Shown here: one piece after another, positions 53,106-64,000 of the stretch
Layout: each line of letters starts with the position of its first letter
Numbering within the stretch: position 1 is the stretch's first letter
Source: Paracyclopina nana
Taxonomy: Eukaryota > Arthropoda > Copepoda > Cyclopoida > Cyclopettidae
Direction: 5' to 3'
Assembly (NCBI GenBank): GCA_019096065.1
Contig: JAGUCH010000005.1
Span: forward strand, 2,170,001-2,234,000
DNA length: 64,000 nucleotides
Notes under the pieces: generated by a model
The model's input: only the letters and a program-made list of their open reading frames with translations
What the model was told of the DNA's origin: nothing
Databases searched by the model: none
Position numbers and translations under genes: made by a program

Positions 53106-55476
53106 CAAACTCGCACGCGCGACAGCTGCACCTTTAGAAAAGCACGCGTGGGCTTGGAATTTAAGCACGCGCAGATGAATGCTACCTAAAATCCCCAATG
53201 AATTAGAGAGCTATAAAAAACACCCAAAACAGCCGTTGCTATCTGCCGCGTTATCAGATCCAGTTTGCGAATTAGTTATCTCGGCGCGGCCTTATTTGGA
53301 ATGTGCCATTTTTCAGCATGCTGCACAGCATCAGCAGCCAGTGACTACTCGCGCGTCACTGTGATTTATACAACCCACGTACGAATGTATTCTACATAGT
53401 CGATGACGGACTTTATTGCTCTCGGTGCAAATGTGCACAAAATCAACCAACTACTCCCAGTGTGGCCATAAAATCAATGCCGATGATGATCCACGATAAA
53501 AAGCTCGGTTTTGCAGACAGTTGAGCAGAACTAATACCAACTAGTGCGAATTTCTTATCAGCATACTATTTCATGAAGGATAGCTGTCATTGCAATGCAG
53601 CCAAACAGAAATGCACAAATCGAAGTTGGAACCGATTTTAATCCAGTCAGAATTGCTGTCACGACAAGCAGAAAACTTATGTGTTGTGTGGTGGCTGCTG
53701 AACTATTTTCTGAGTTGTATATAATTGAACGAGCCTCTATTGAAAAGCCATATTGGGCTACCGTAAATACAGAAGCTTAGCTTGGATACCAAGGAAAAGT
53801 AGATTCCTTTAAAAATATATGCGAGCCTCGATTAATTCGGCCATTTTGACACTTTTCAGCCATATCATGTAAAAATAGACCAACTTCCTACAAATAAGAT
53901 GGCCGTTTCGGGAGGGGGGACTTAAGTCATGCAAAAAGAGGCTCATCAATGCATTACAAATGTTGTGAAATCGTCTTTTACCATTACAACGAATGAATGG
54001 CTTTTATTGTAGCGACTACTTGTTCTAATCACTGATTGCACTGCACAAATGCAGCTTAATGATGATGGTCATGATTATGATAACGACCGATGTAGCTAAT
54101 GAAAACAAGACGGGAAATGGACAGTAAAATTTAGCAATGAGCTCACAGCATGCTAAAAGTGATCACTAGACCCGACCGTCGTCTTCTTTTTCTTCTTTTT
54201 TCCCTTCCTACGCGCTTTTTTACAACTATGCTGACACTATGGGGGAAATTGGACGAAAAAAGCCACCGAATGAAGTAGAGCATGATGGACAATTATCCAT
54301 TTATGCGACGATATTTTTTTGGGAAAACTGAGAAATCTCCCTGGAGCGTTAGAGCAAAAGAGATGAGAGGCGTTTGATATGCTCTAGTTTGAGCTATGGT
54401 GTTTTTTAGTACAGTGGAAAACCGTTTTGCAGCCAGTCTGATTGAGCTTTTTCCCAGAGTGCTGAGCTAAGCAAGGAGGATCATTTCCGCAAGGGGGCAA
54501 TAACAATTAACAAGCTGACTGTTAATAGCCAGCATGTAAAATTACCAAACAATAAATGGTGCTACTGCAAGGAGAACTTTTTTCGAATAATGCAAACCAC
54601 AGAAACCGCCGAGTCATTTCTCTTCTCTAATTTGTCATTGCTAATCAAATCAGCCGAGCTCGAGATGCTCGCGTTTTTTTATTTATATATAAAAGCTCAC
54701 GTGTACACGCAAAATGCAAAAACGATCAGAAATATGTGAGATGAAAAAATCTCTGATTGACACTCGGTGTCAAAACTGTCCACCGTGTAAATCAGAGTGA
54801 TAGGAAACAGCCATCTCGCATAAATCGCAAAAGCATAACATCGGCATGTTGTAGGTCATACTTTTTTTAAGGTTCACTATTTATGCAGAGATAGGATGAA
54901 GATGCGCGCACTTGAGAAATAATAAGATACTCTCTCGAGTAAATTAGCTAAATGTGAGGGTAAAAACACTTGGCTTAGCTCCTCTCAGAATTTGTGTTTT
55001 ATGAAATCATCGCCAGCTGCTTACAAAAGGAAGCCAGTTTTTTTTTGGTTACCTGATTTTGAGAGAAAGCCTCAGATGTAGTAGTATATCTATAGTATGC
55101 AGTGTGGTACTAAAGCTAATTGCCAGCTATTATTCGCATATGCAAAGGTCATCACCAATGCCTCTACTATACATGTATATACTATTGGCTTGGAATGTAT
55201 CAGGTTTTAAGAAGTTACGAAATGCCCAAATGGAACACTGAGGGGTTATTTAACTTCTTCACGGAGCCTAATTGAGCTTTTGGAAGAGCTATCAATAAAG
55301 TGATGAGGTTACTCCCAAAAAGCCTGGTACACACAAAGCCAAGCGTCAAAATAAACTAAAACTCAGACCAGGAAAAATCACATTTATCAAATCTACGCTA
55401 CCTTTTTTAAAGAGAGTCCTTTATAGCTCAACACTCGATCTGGAGTATTGGCAATGGCGTAATTAATAATAGACTT

Positions 55477-55491
55477 GCGCGCGCGCGCGCG
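55477..55491. repeat. GC dinucleotide run
   Basis: An uninterrupted alternating GC run of 15 bases in AT-rich DNA, of a type that can adopt Z-form. Confidence 0.85.
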
Positions 55492-55776
55492 AGGTGAAAA
55501 GCTTCGCGCATTTTAATTACGCGCCACGCATCAGTAGGAAAAGAAATGGACAAAATTCCTGAGGAAACGGACCAATTTTAGAGTTGAGGTATGCAGAAAA
55601 GTTTGGTCGTTATCAAAAAGGTTATAATACAAATTGTTGGCGGCCCCCAATTGTTTTTACCCGTTTTTACGCGTACCTACCGCAAGCAAGAGCGCGTTGC
55701 ATGTCAGGAAACGACGCGATAAAGATCTGTAATCCCCTATCATTTTCCTAGCTACAATTCAATCTTGAAGGCAACA

Positions 55777-55807
55777 GAGGGCGGGGCCGAAGTGGGCGGG
55801 GCCCGGG
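55777..55807. promoter_or_regulatory. paired GC boxes
   Basis: GAGGGCGGGGCC and GTGGGCGGGGCC lie 15 bases apart, each a consensus Sp/KLF site. No gene start was identified beside them. Confidence 0.3.
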
Positions 55808-57645
55808 AGAGCTTTCACACTACTGACTACTCAAAAGAATCGCATGATACTTTTCGCCCATGACCAAGCAAGTTGTCAGTCACTCACTCACACGTGAAGC
55901 GTTTTTCGCTGCTGCTGCTGCTAAAGCAATGTGCTATTGACCGTTTCATGCGAATAAGCTTCAGTGAAGCCCCTAATAGCCAGAAACGGAGAATCGCCAT
56001 TAAAACGCGATATCTGCCTCATTGGTAATTTGCTACGCCTTTTTAAAAAATGGATTGCAGCCAGAGCTAGAGCATCGAGAAATTTCCTAATGAAAGAGCG
56101 AACAATTACATTGATTTTGCCTAGTATTTTGAACCAAGCCATGCTGATCTTCTTGTAACAGCCAAATATCCCCAGAATCCATATCCCGATGGAAAGTACT
56201 TACTAAGTATCCTCAAAAGTATTCATGCTACATTCCCCTACAATAAAAAAGAGTACTAATTTCAAGTATAAATTAAAGCCTATTTTTGCCTCTGCTCATT
56301 TCAGGGAAAACTTGCGACTTTTTTCATGCAGTCTCGAAGACGGACTTTTCAGCTACGCCATGGGCGAATGTTGACTTTTATGGGGCCCATTTTCCCACAG
56401 TGCTGAAATGATGGACACAATGGAACGAGGAAACGCGACAACGAGGACCAGCTTTACTACAAGGACGACGACGCGTTACATAGCTTGTTGTATGGGACCA
56501 GTAATGATTCTGAATGGGATGGCATCGCAGTAGCTGGGCTTTTATTATGCATAATTTGTATACAAAATTACGCGGAGACTGACGAGGGTGGTGGCAAAAC
56601 CAAGTGCATATAACAAAGCTCAAACTTCCCTCCCCCCAAAATGCGAGTGGCGTCAGCTGCTGAGTTGCACACTGGGACTTTTTGCGGTTTTTGCGGTTTC
56701 GCATCTGGGCTTTTTTGCGCAACCAACCCTCGATCCTCAGAATTTTGGCACGCAATCCATTAAAAAAGGCGCGGTGGTAAAAAACACTAAGAGACAAATC
56801 AGGGCCCATTCATTAATTCCTTTCGTATATTTTTTTTCGGATTCTCCACGAACGTAACACGTAAAGCTACGAAGAAAAAGCCAATTTAATGGAAATCGTC
56901 ATCTTTATCATCATTCATTATTGATTAAGTTTGAAACAACCATTCATGTTTTTTCTCCTCTCAAAATTTGTTAGAATGCACGAGAAGTGACAACAATCCT
57001 GTTTTTTACCGAGATATCGTAGGGTTGCATTAGTCTATTTGCCCCGAAGCAGCTTCATGTCGGCTCACGACTTCATAAAGTAGTGCTCAAGTATGTCATT
57101 CTAGCCTTCTCTAGGGTGATCCAAAAGTCGGAATCATAGCATGAAAGTTTATTCCATTACCTCGATAATTATCGAAAATGAAGCCCGCTTTCTAACTCAT
57201 TCCAATTTTATCAGAGCTTTCGGCTCAAAGCGTCACGCACTGCATCATCGAGTATCCTAAATAAAGCGAGATAATCACGAGTTTGTCGTTCAAATGTTCA
57301 ATTAAAGGTCATCAAGAGGGAAAAAAAGCCTATTGTTTGAACGATGGAAACAGATGACACCCACACTCGCTAAATAGCAAAATAGTATGTTTACATGACA
57401 TGGCACGCCGGGACGCGAGCGCGCCAACAGCTGCTTAAAATGTAAACAAAACTGTCAAACTGAGCGAGTGCGCGGAAAATAATGGTTAGGGCCTCGCCAA
57501 CTGAACAAAAGGCCTGGAATGAATTCCTGCTGGCCACCCTAGGTGCCACCCCTTTGGAAAAACGACGGAGCATGCATGCAGCATAGTAGTACTAAACAAC
57601 AACTATGCTATGTGAGCAGGTAATTTTTTGCTCCTTCTTCGTTTT

Positions 57646-57693
57646 CGTCCGTCCGTCCGTCCGTCAGTCAGTCAGTCCATAGTCCGTCAGTCA
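57646..57693. repeat. CGTC/AGTC tetranucleotide repeat
   Basis: Five CGTC units pass into AGTC units and a degenerate copy, suggesting a point change spread by slippage. Confidence 0.85.
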
Positions 57694-57740
57694 AGTCACT
57701 TCGTATCACGCACATGATCCGAACCTGTTCGTGCAGCACG

Positions 57741-57780
57741 CAACAACAACAGCAGCAACAACAACAACAACAGCAGCAGC
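57741..57780. repeat. CAA/CAG trinucleotide repeat, non-coding
   Basis: About thirteen mixed CAA and CAG units in a region with no supported gene. No frame through it has flanking domain-like sequence. Confidence 0.85.
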
Positions 57781-60700
57781 ATTTTCCAGTAGCCATGTGG
57801 AAATGACCGGCTTTTTGGCCATGCTTACGATGACCTCGCGCATATCCCCTCTCATGCACTTTCCTCATTAATCAGACTTGTTGTTGTTGCGGTTTCACGA
57901 TCCCCACCGGCTTCAGCCGTTTTTTGCCCTCGGTGGGGAACAAGCGGTTAAGGTCAAGGTGGAAGTTGGTGTACACCTTGTTTTTGAGTGGGTTTCAAGC
58001 ATTCTCGTGTTTGCTCGGTGACGGATTGCTTGCAAATTCCGCTTGTTTGCCTTCGCTCGCGAATGGACGACGCGAGGACAATTGTCCTTTGAATCGAAAT
58101 GGGGGCTAATTGCCCTCAACTCATGCATAAAAGAGCAGCCAGTAATTTCGAAAGCGAGTAGTGACATCTACTACAGCATATCAATTTGTGATTCCTGATA
58201 CTACAGCGGAGAAAGCCTTCCCAATCAAGGTCGGCGTGGGAATAAAAAAAGAGCCATTTTTCGCGCTTACAGCCGAGGAGGATTGGCAAAAAGGACAAGT
58301 GTAGCACTTGTGTGTATTAAACTGTGTAGGAGTTGCGCGCATCTATCAAGTGGTCTTGAAACCGTGATGACGGAAGACTTGTTCATGTCATTTTCAGCAA
58401 CTAGCAGCCCACGTAGCATAAGGAGCAGTGGTAGTAAGTAGTTCCTCGTTTTGCCATCATCACATTGTTTGGCGGAAAAACCGCAATGCCAAAGTCATCC
58501 TCCTTCTTGTAACGCTGAAGGGACCGCGAGCAGAAGTAGTAGAAGTAGCACTCCTTCACGATCTAATGCTCAATACGCATGCAAACTCAAACATTACACG
58601 CACGCAAACATTGTGTCTCGAACACTAGACTTACCTACCCTCTTTTCCACCGGACACGACACACGTATACTACGAACCAGCGTGCGCTATGCTTCCATTT
58701 TACTTAAGGGGGTAAAGGAATATGTAGCTGAATTTGTCACCAATTTGCGGTGGGAAACGATACGTTGATCGTGGGTAGAACATTAGTGTAATATGTCACG
58801 CAGCTTTCACGAGATTTTCCCTTTTGAAAGGCATTATTTTTCATTCTTAAAGATATTTAGGATATTTAGCACTGACTTACATTTTACGTAGATTTACAAA
58901 GATTTCACACTTTGAAGCCTAGTAAATGGGTTTTTTTTAATTACTTTTAGATTCGTAATTACAAGAGATAGTATATCCAATGCAGACGTCATTCGAAGCG
59001 TAATTCGCTTTTTAAAATGTCTCAAATTGCTTGTTAGATCTTGAAAGCGTATTGAATGGCTTTACGCGGATTGAGTCATTCAATACAGGGAAAACTGAAG
59101 CAATTTGCCGATGAATGCATCACGTAGAAAAGAGGAAAAAGCCGCATAATGTCCTCTGCTGGAATGGCGAACGCGCATTGCTTTTTGCCAATTGTAATAA
59201 TGGGGTAGAAACCTGATCAATATTTTCTTTTTTTTTACCATGAAGTGAGCTAGGTTATCGGAGTCATGATGATTACAGATCCCCGCGCGAGTCTGCAATC
59301 AAGTCTCGCAAATCGTGGGAGCAAGAATAAAGGATTAGCCTACATCTCCCTCTTTTTACTTCAACTTCCTTAGCACCTCTAACATAATTATGCAGCAATT
59401 TTCTGCACCGCCAAGAAAATTCCATCATATGTAGTATTTTGCACTCCAATAAATTAGCATGATACCATTTTATGTGGCATTAACTGGACATTGCAATCTT
59501 TAAGTATTGATTTTTTGGATACTACACCAATACTTTCAAAAGTGATAAAATGTCCCTATAAGCATCAAGATGTATTCAAATCTAAAAATATGTATATTAG
59601 ATAGGAAGACTTACAAGCTTTTAATACTTTTTGCGTTGTACGTAGCCTTACGTCAAATCATTATGTAATGCTGTACATTTCTCATTTCGAGGATCAAAAA
59701 TGAAAAAAGAAACTATCAAATTTACGTGGAGTACAATTCGACATAAAGGAGGAGCCATTTCCTAAAAGCTCTCCTATAGAGCATAATTAGAAGCTCAGAT
59801 TCTCTCTTCAGAATTCGCAGCAGCAGAAAGATCAGATCAAGGGCTCATTTTTTTGTGTCACAAAACTTCAGCTTGTACTGTACTGGTAGCATAATAGTGG
59901 CGGGTAGAATCTCCCAAAGAGCCACTCTGGGTACGCATAGGCATGCAAAATATGAATAAGCACATATAATGAGGCAGAGTAGAGAATGTACCACTATTTC
60001 TGCAGTAAATAGGATTTAACAAGAAACCTAGCCAACAATTTTGAGGCACTTCATTCACTATTGCAAGCACCCTATTTTTATTCATGACAGCTCGGACTTA
60101 AGCCCAATAATAGCTAATAGTGCACTACAAAAAATGTGGGACATTCTGAAAATGCTGCTAATTAGGCAAAAGTGCGAAAAAACATGGCTGCCAGCTCATC
60201 CCAAGAAGAAGCATCATCATCTAAAGATTCCCTTTTTTTCGCAGACAATAGCAGCTGTAGGGTGCTTTTAGTGTCCATAGCTTCTCACAGTGGCTGGTGG
60301 TATTATGATCACAAAGCCCTATAGTACTTCATGGTCGAGCTCAGTCATATGATCCTCGCGGTTGGCATCACAATGCCACGGTGGTCGTGGTTGTCTGACT
60401 GTCGAAAGAATGAACTCTTCCTTTGCATGTTTATCGCAAACCATGCATCAGGCCATCAAAAGAGCCTTCTACTTTATTGCACGCCCCCTTACTTGTCGGC
60501 GGCAGCAGCAGCAGCAGCAGTAACAAGACAGAAAACTCGTTCCTTGCGATACAATCTTCTCTCAAGAAAAAAAACCGCGCCAACAACAATGAACTCATTT
60601 CATAATAGGTAGCCATGGATGCTGCAAGTAATTAGGCGTAGCATGAATTAGTGCACTTGGATTCTGTAAATGTACAGCTTGCGCCTCGCAAAGCGCGACA

Positions 60701-61284
60701 AACGTAAACAATCACTTGGGCGCATTGGCTGCGGCGCAGTTGCGTTTTCCGCGATGCATCCTGTACTAAAAGCTAGTCCGCCTTTTATGAACTTGGCCTC
60801 TTACTGGGAAGGATTAAGATCGAATTTAGCCAACGAGGCTCGCATTAATTGCTGCAGTCTGCCAAAACTAAAAAAGGCTCAAATCGGAAATATGGCTGAA
60901 ATTGGCAAGAAAATGTTACCATCAATAACACACCAATTTTCAACATCACTAGAAAACTGCATCGTTCACTCGGATCAATCATGCTGCAGTAGCATAACAT
61001 GCCTTTTTCCTGGTTGTACTCCTACGTGCTACATAAAATGTATATGTATTACGATGATCAACCCTTAATGGCTGATGATCCTGCGAGGAGCATCACGGAC
61101 ATGAGGTTGGCATGCAAATGCCCTGGAGATGAGAGCAGGCGAAACCACTCAATTTAGTCGACATCATGTGCAAGCATCATCATAACTATAGAGCTGGAAA
61201 GATGGATGGCGAGCTGCTTCGCTGCATTGCAAAACATCACTACTACTACTACTATTCCTCGCGAACTTTGAGCTGCTGCTGCTT

Positions 61285-61303
61285 CAAGGCCCGGTTCACC
61301 TGC
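61285..61303 (+). repeat. dispersed copy of the foldback terminal motif
   Basis: CAAGGCCCGGTTCACCTGC matches the ends of the element at 15633-16017 with one change. No nearby inverted partner was seen. Confidence 0.4.
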
Positions 61304-62584
61304 ACAAATTACGCCCGAATTTCTACGCATTATCCTTACTGATTTCAAAGTGATTTCTAGCAATAATTCTGAATTAGGCCGTGCATAAAGCACTAAGAGC
61401 ACTGCACGAAATTACGAATTTTCTAGCACAATTTTCAGAAATAGCAGTAATAAGCATGTAACACCATTAGCTTCATTGTTTCGAGGTTGCGCTTCATTAG
61501 TCGCTGGCAATGATAACCTTCCGACCAAAACGAACCTGTTAATTTCCCGTCGCGGAAAAACAAAAAAAAAATGCGTGCAAAAAATGCGCGTAGTAGATGA
61601 GGAGAGCCTCGTCGCAAGTTTGCCTGCTTCTTCTATATATCTACTCTTGAGTTGGAAGTGGCATCGCATCAAACATCTCAAGCTTGACAACAAGTCTTCG
61701 TCGTCGTCAGCCCCAAACTTAGCTCTAGTAGTCAGTCAGGCTATGGCGAAAAAAGCTGCATGGCTGCTGCCCACAGGGGGTATCAAGTCAAGTAGACAAC
61801 AACGTTAGCACCGGAGGGACAATGTTGCCAAAAAATAACACCCTTATTGAGAAGCTCCTGGGCTGCATGCCACCCTGCTCTTTGAATTATAGGGGGCACA
61901 CATTCAGGTCAACTGTTGTCACTGTAGGGCAATCTGACGTCAAAAAATCTTTCAGCCTCTAGAAGATGCTTTAATTAGGGCTCCATGAATATTGTCTATA
62001 ATGGCCACAGAATGGAAAATGCGCCAGGCTGGTTTTTTGCTCCCAGTGTGCCACCATCATGGCCACTGCTATTACTTCAGCAGGACAATTGCGTGTCCAG
62101 ATTTTCAAGAGCCCGCTGCATGCGGCCGCTGCTTTTTGTCAGCTAGCTTCACCTGGATATGTATACGGGACAATCAGTGACAATTACTACAGATATATAC
62201 TATAGTGTAGCATATGTTGAAACAAGCCAATTTGGGATGCTGCTCGTTTCCAGCCGAGATTGATGATAATTGCCAAATAATTGCCATTTTCCAACCTTTG
62301 CCTTAAGCTCTATGGAGCAAAGTAGGCAGGACCCTTGAAACAAGGAGAAATGGCACAAACTTGGCCTTGAGATCGACCTCCCGAGAGAAATGCAGCTTCG
62401 GGATATGGATCAGAATTTAAGGCCAAAAAATTATTTTTTTGCTGAACTGAGGCTGACCTGAGAATTAGAAAGCATCTCTCAATTGAATTGAGTGAAGGAA
62501 AAACGTGCTGCAAGCGAGGTGAACAACGCTACCATATAGATTATTTTCCCAGTATCTACTGCAGACAATAATGAGAGACCCTCT

Positions 62585-62604
62585 ACGACGACGACGACGA
62601 CGAC
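62585..62604. repeat. ACG trinucleotide repeat
   Basis: Six perfect ACG/CGA units. Confidence 0.85.
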
Positions 62605-63190
62605 AGTATTGTGCAAAGAAGTCTCTGAAGTTGCTGGATCTCACCTGGCAAACTCGATGCCCGAGGCCACGTTAGAACAACGGCTAAAAAAGAGCGTGAC
62701 TCGAAAATGTGGCAGCTTAGTGCAGAAGAAGGTTCTCCTATCAATTCTGCAAACTCAATCATTTATAATGGGGCAAAGCAGGACAGAGAAGCTCACTCCT
62801 CCCACACAGCTACTTTTTCTCCTTAAGGGACAGCTTTGACCTCCTTCGAGGCCACGGATGTTTTCTCCTCAAAAAGAACACTTTTCCCTGAATTTTCCCT
62901 TGTCTGATTTCCTGATATTTCAATACTGCCCAAGCTCAATGCAATTTGAAAATGAAAATAAATATTCTATAGAAGCTTTTTAAAGTAATCTTCATTGAAT
63001 TTTGAAACTTGCTTAATTTTGGAATGAATATTCTGAAAAAAATGTTTTTTGACATAACTAAGCTGTACTTTAAAAAAGGCCGCTTACGTTTCCAATAAAG
63101 TAATTTCGAAGAAAGACAAAAGATTAAAAAGCCACTTGAAATCAGGCTTATCATTAGGAATTTTTACGGGTGCAAACTTGCGCCACGGTG

Positions 63191-63364
63191 ATGTCAAATT
63201 CAATCAAAAGCAATGCTGCACTCGCTGTCACATTTGATGTTGAGCAATTGGTTGATCAGCATGCTTTGATTGTTTTGATTGACACTGACGGACAATTAGT
63301 GAAGTCTCTCCCCTTACCTGCGCAAGCAACTAATAACGATGATCATGATGAAGAGACCACCTAG
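63191..63364 (+). CDS. small uncharacterised ORF (57 codons)
   Basis: An ATG opens 57 codons encoding MSNSIKSNAALAVTFDVEQL and an acidic end (NNDDHDEETT). The middle, ALIVLIDTDGQLVKSL, has a plausible beta-strand pattern. No family is recognised. It could be a short exon, a small protein, or chance. Confidence 0.2.
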   Translation: MSNSIKSNAALAVTFDVEQLVDQHALIVLIDTDGQLVKSLPLPAQATNNDDHDEETT

Positions 63365-63724
63365 CTCGCATAGTAGCTAGTATAGAGCGACATTACACAA
63401 GTCTAGAGTTAGCTAACCACCCCCTCGAGGTCTTGCGGTATAAGAAGAGTAGACTGACGTTTTTCCTGCTGCAGGCTAACTCTGTTCTTTTTAGACGAGG
63501 CGACAATCAAGCAAGCAAGCCAGCGGAGAAAATCCCCTAACACGAAATGCTGTTGTAGTCTTAGAAGACAATTTAATCGCGACAAAACGTCAAGCCCGTC
63601 AAGCGTGGCCAAAGGGCGACTCTTTTTTTAATACGCCTACTGCTAATAATGCAACCACTACTGCTTGGATTCGTCCAATTTTCTTAATTGCTGATCATGT
63701 CGAATTCCGGGGTGAAAAGCCAAA

Positions 63725-64000
63725 ATGAATGGGCGCGGCGACCAGTCGGCTAAATTACCGAAATTGAGTAATCAATTAGGAGACTCCATCTTTGCATCAT
63801 CGCACGACGCAGCCAATTTTGCGGTCACAATTTCTTTAGTAAGCTCGGCTGTGTTGTATTCTCTCACATTAATTCTGCTTGAAAGTGTCCACAAGGTGGC
63901 TCCAATTGAGTCATCATCATTGGTGGCAGGCCTCATTTTTCGGCTGTCTGAGAAGCCGACGCCACTGCCACACACCGCAAAATGTTGCGAGGATCGAGCA
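63725..64000 (+). CDS. partial ORF running off the window end; candidate first exon of a membrane protein
   Basis: CAAAATG, a good animal start context, opens 92 codons with no stop before the window ends. The product starts MNGRGDQSAKLPKLSNQLGD. A hydrophobic segment FAVTISLVSSAVLYSLTLIL follows at about residues 34-53, then a more polar part. A consensus-like GTAAGC donor lies inside (63839), so the true exon may be shorter. The family is not recognised. An opposite-strand frame of 67 codons over the same bases looks less convincing. Confidence 0.35.
   Translation, partial: MNGRGDQSAKLPKLSNQLGDSIFASSHDAANFAVTISLVSSAVLYSLTLILLESVHKVAPIESSSLVAGLIFRLSEKPTPLPHTAKCCEDRA

Larger units (their letters stand above)
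46167..63190. other. 17-kb stretch with no supported gene
   Basis: This is the 5' flank of the zinc-finger gene, and perhaps its upstream non-coding exons. Open frames up to 141 codons exist but lack domain-like content and often mirror each other on both strands. It does contain microsatellites (55477, 57646, 57741, 62585), CpG-rich patches (about 50180-50230, 53080-53130, 55477-55491), a GC-box pair at 55777, a CRE-like cluster at 53011-53079, and two single copies of the foldback terminal motif. Confidence 0.5.

Noticed and set aside
57668-57868. - strand frame with a poly-cysteine run
   Set aside because: The run is just the CAA/CAG microsatellite read on the reverse strand.
60670-61068. 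132-codon + strand frame
   Set aside because: Composition resembles random translation, with no domain, no paired splice sites and no signal peptide; not enough to call a gene.
61476-61808. 110-codon + strand frame
   Set aside because: Overlapped by frames of similar length on the other strand, and no recognisable motif or splice context.

Overview
The window is nuclear DNA from an animal, most likely an invertebrate and probably an arthropod. It is AT-rich, with GT-AG introns from about 60 bp to over 13 kb, simple repeats, and coding exons clearly richer in GC than their surroundings. The recognisable genes are a receptor guanylate cyclase, a two-pass PY-motif membrane protein and a glutamine-rich C2H2 zinc-finger protein. 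I cannot name the species from sequence alone.

Region 1 (1-19.6 kb, + strand) holds a receptor-type guanylate cyclase. I could thread 23 exons from an ATG at 4330 to a stop at 19201. All exon phases agree, giving a 1199-residue protein: signal peptide, ANF-receptor ligand domain, one membrane helix, kinase-homology domain, coiled coil, and a complete cyclase domain. Upstream, two more exons (893-1064 and 1129-1340) encode a different, diverged copy of the ligand-binding region. No kinase or cyclase exons follow them before the main ATG. Their phase lets them splice straight onto the shared exon at 5783, which suggests one receptor gene with interchangeable ligand-binding cassettes. Two further ATG-led exon candidates in the 5.2-kb intron (11682 and 14730) have the same phase as the next receptor exon. 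A nested pair of foldback/MITE-like elements sits in the intron at 15.6-16.0 kb.

Region 2 (20.8-36.4 kb, - strand) holds a five-exon gene, convergent with the cyclase, for a 563-residue protein with two membrane helices and four PPxY motifs. I do not recognise a named family. Its 13.6-kb first intron contains an inverted repeat (29.5-30.2 kb), a GATA repeat and an NRF1-like GC-rich site pair.

Region 3 (41.0-46.2 kb, - strand) holds a two-coding-exon gene for a 766-residue probable transcription factor. It is rich in glutamine, alanine and histidine runs and has an AT-hook-like segment and two zinc fingers (C2H2, then C2HC). A short upstream ORF overlaps its start codon as ATGA.

Region 4 (46.2-63.7 kb) shows no gene I can support; it holds microsatellites and scattered CpG-rich motif clusters that may be regulatory. 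At the right edge an ATG-led open frame (63725 to the window end) may be the first exon of another + strand gene, with a predicted hydrophobic segment.
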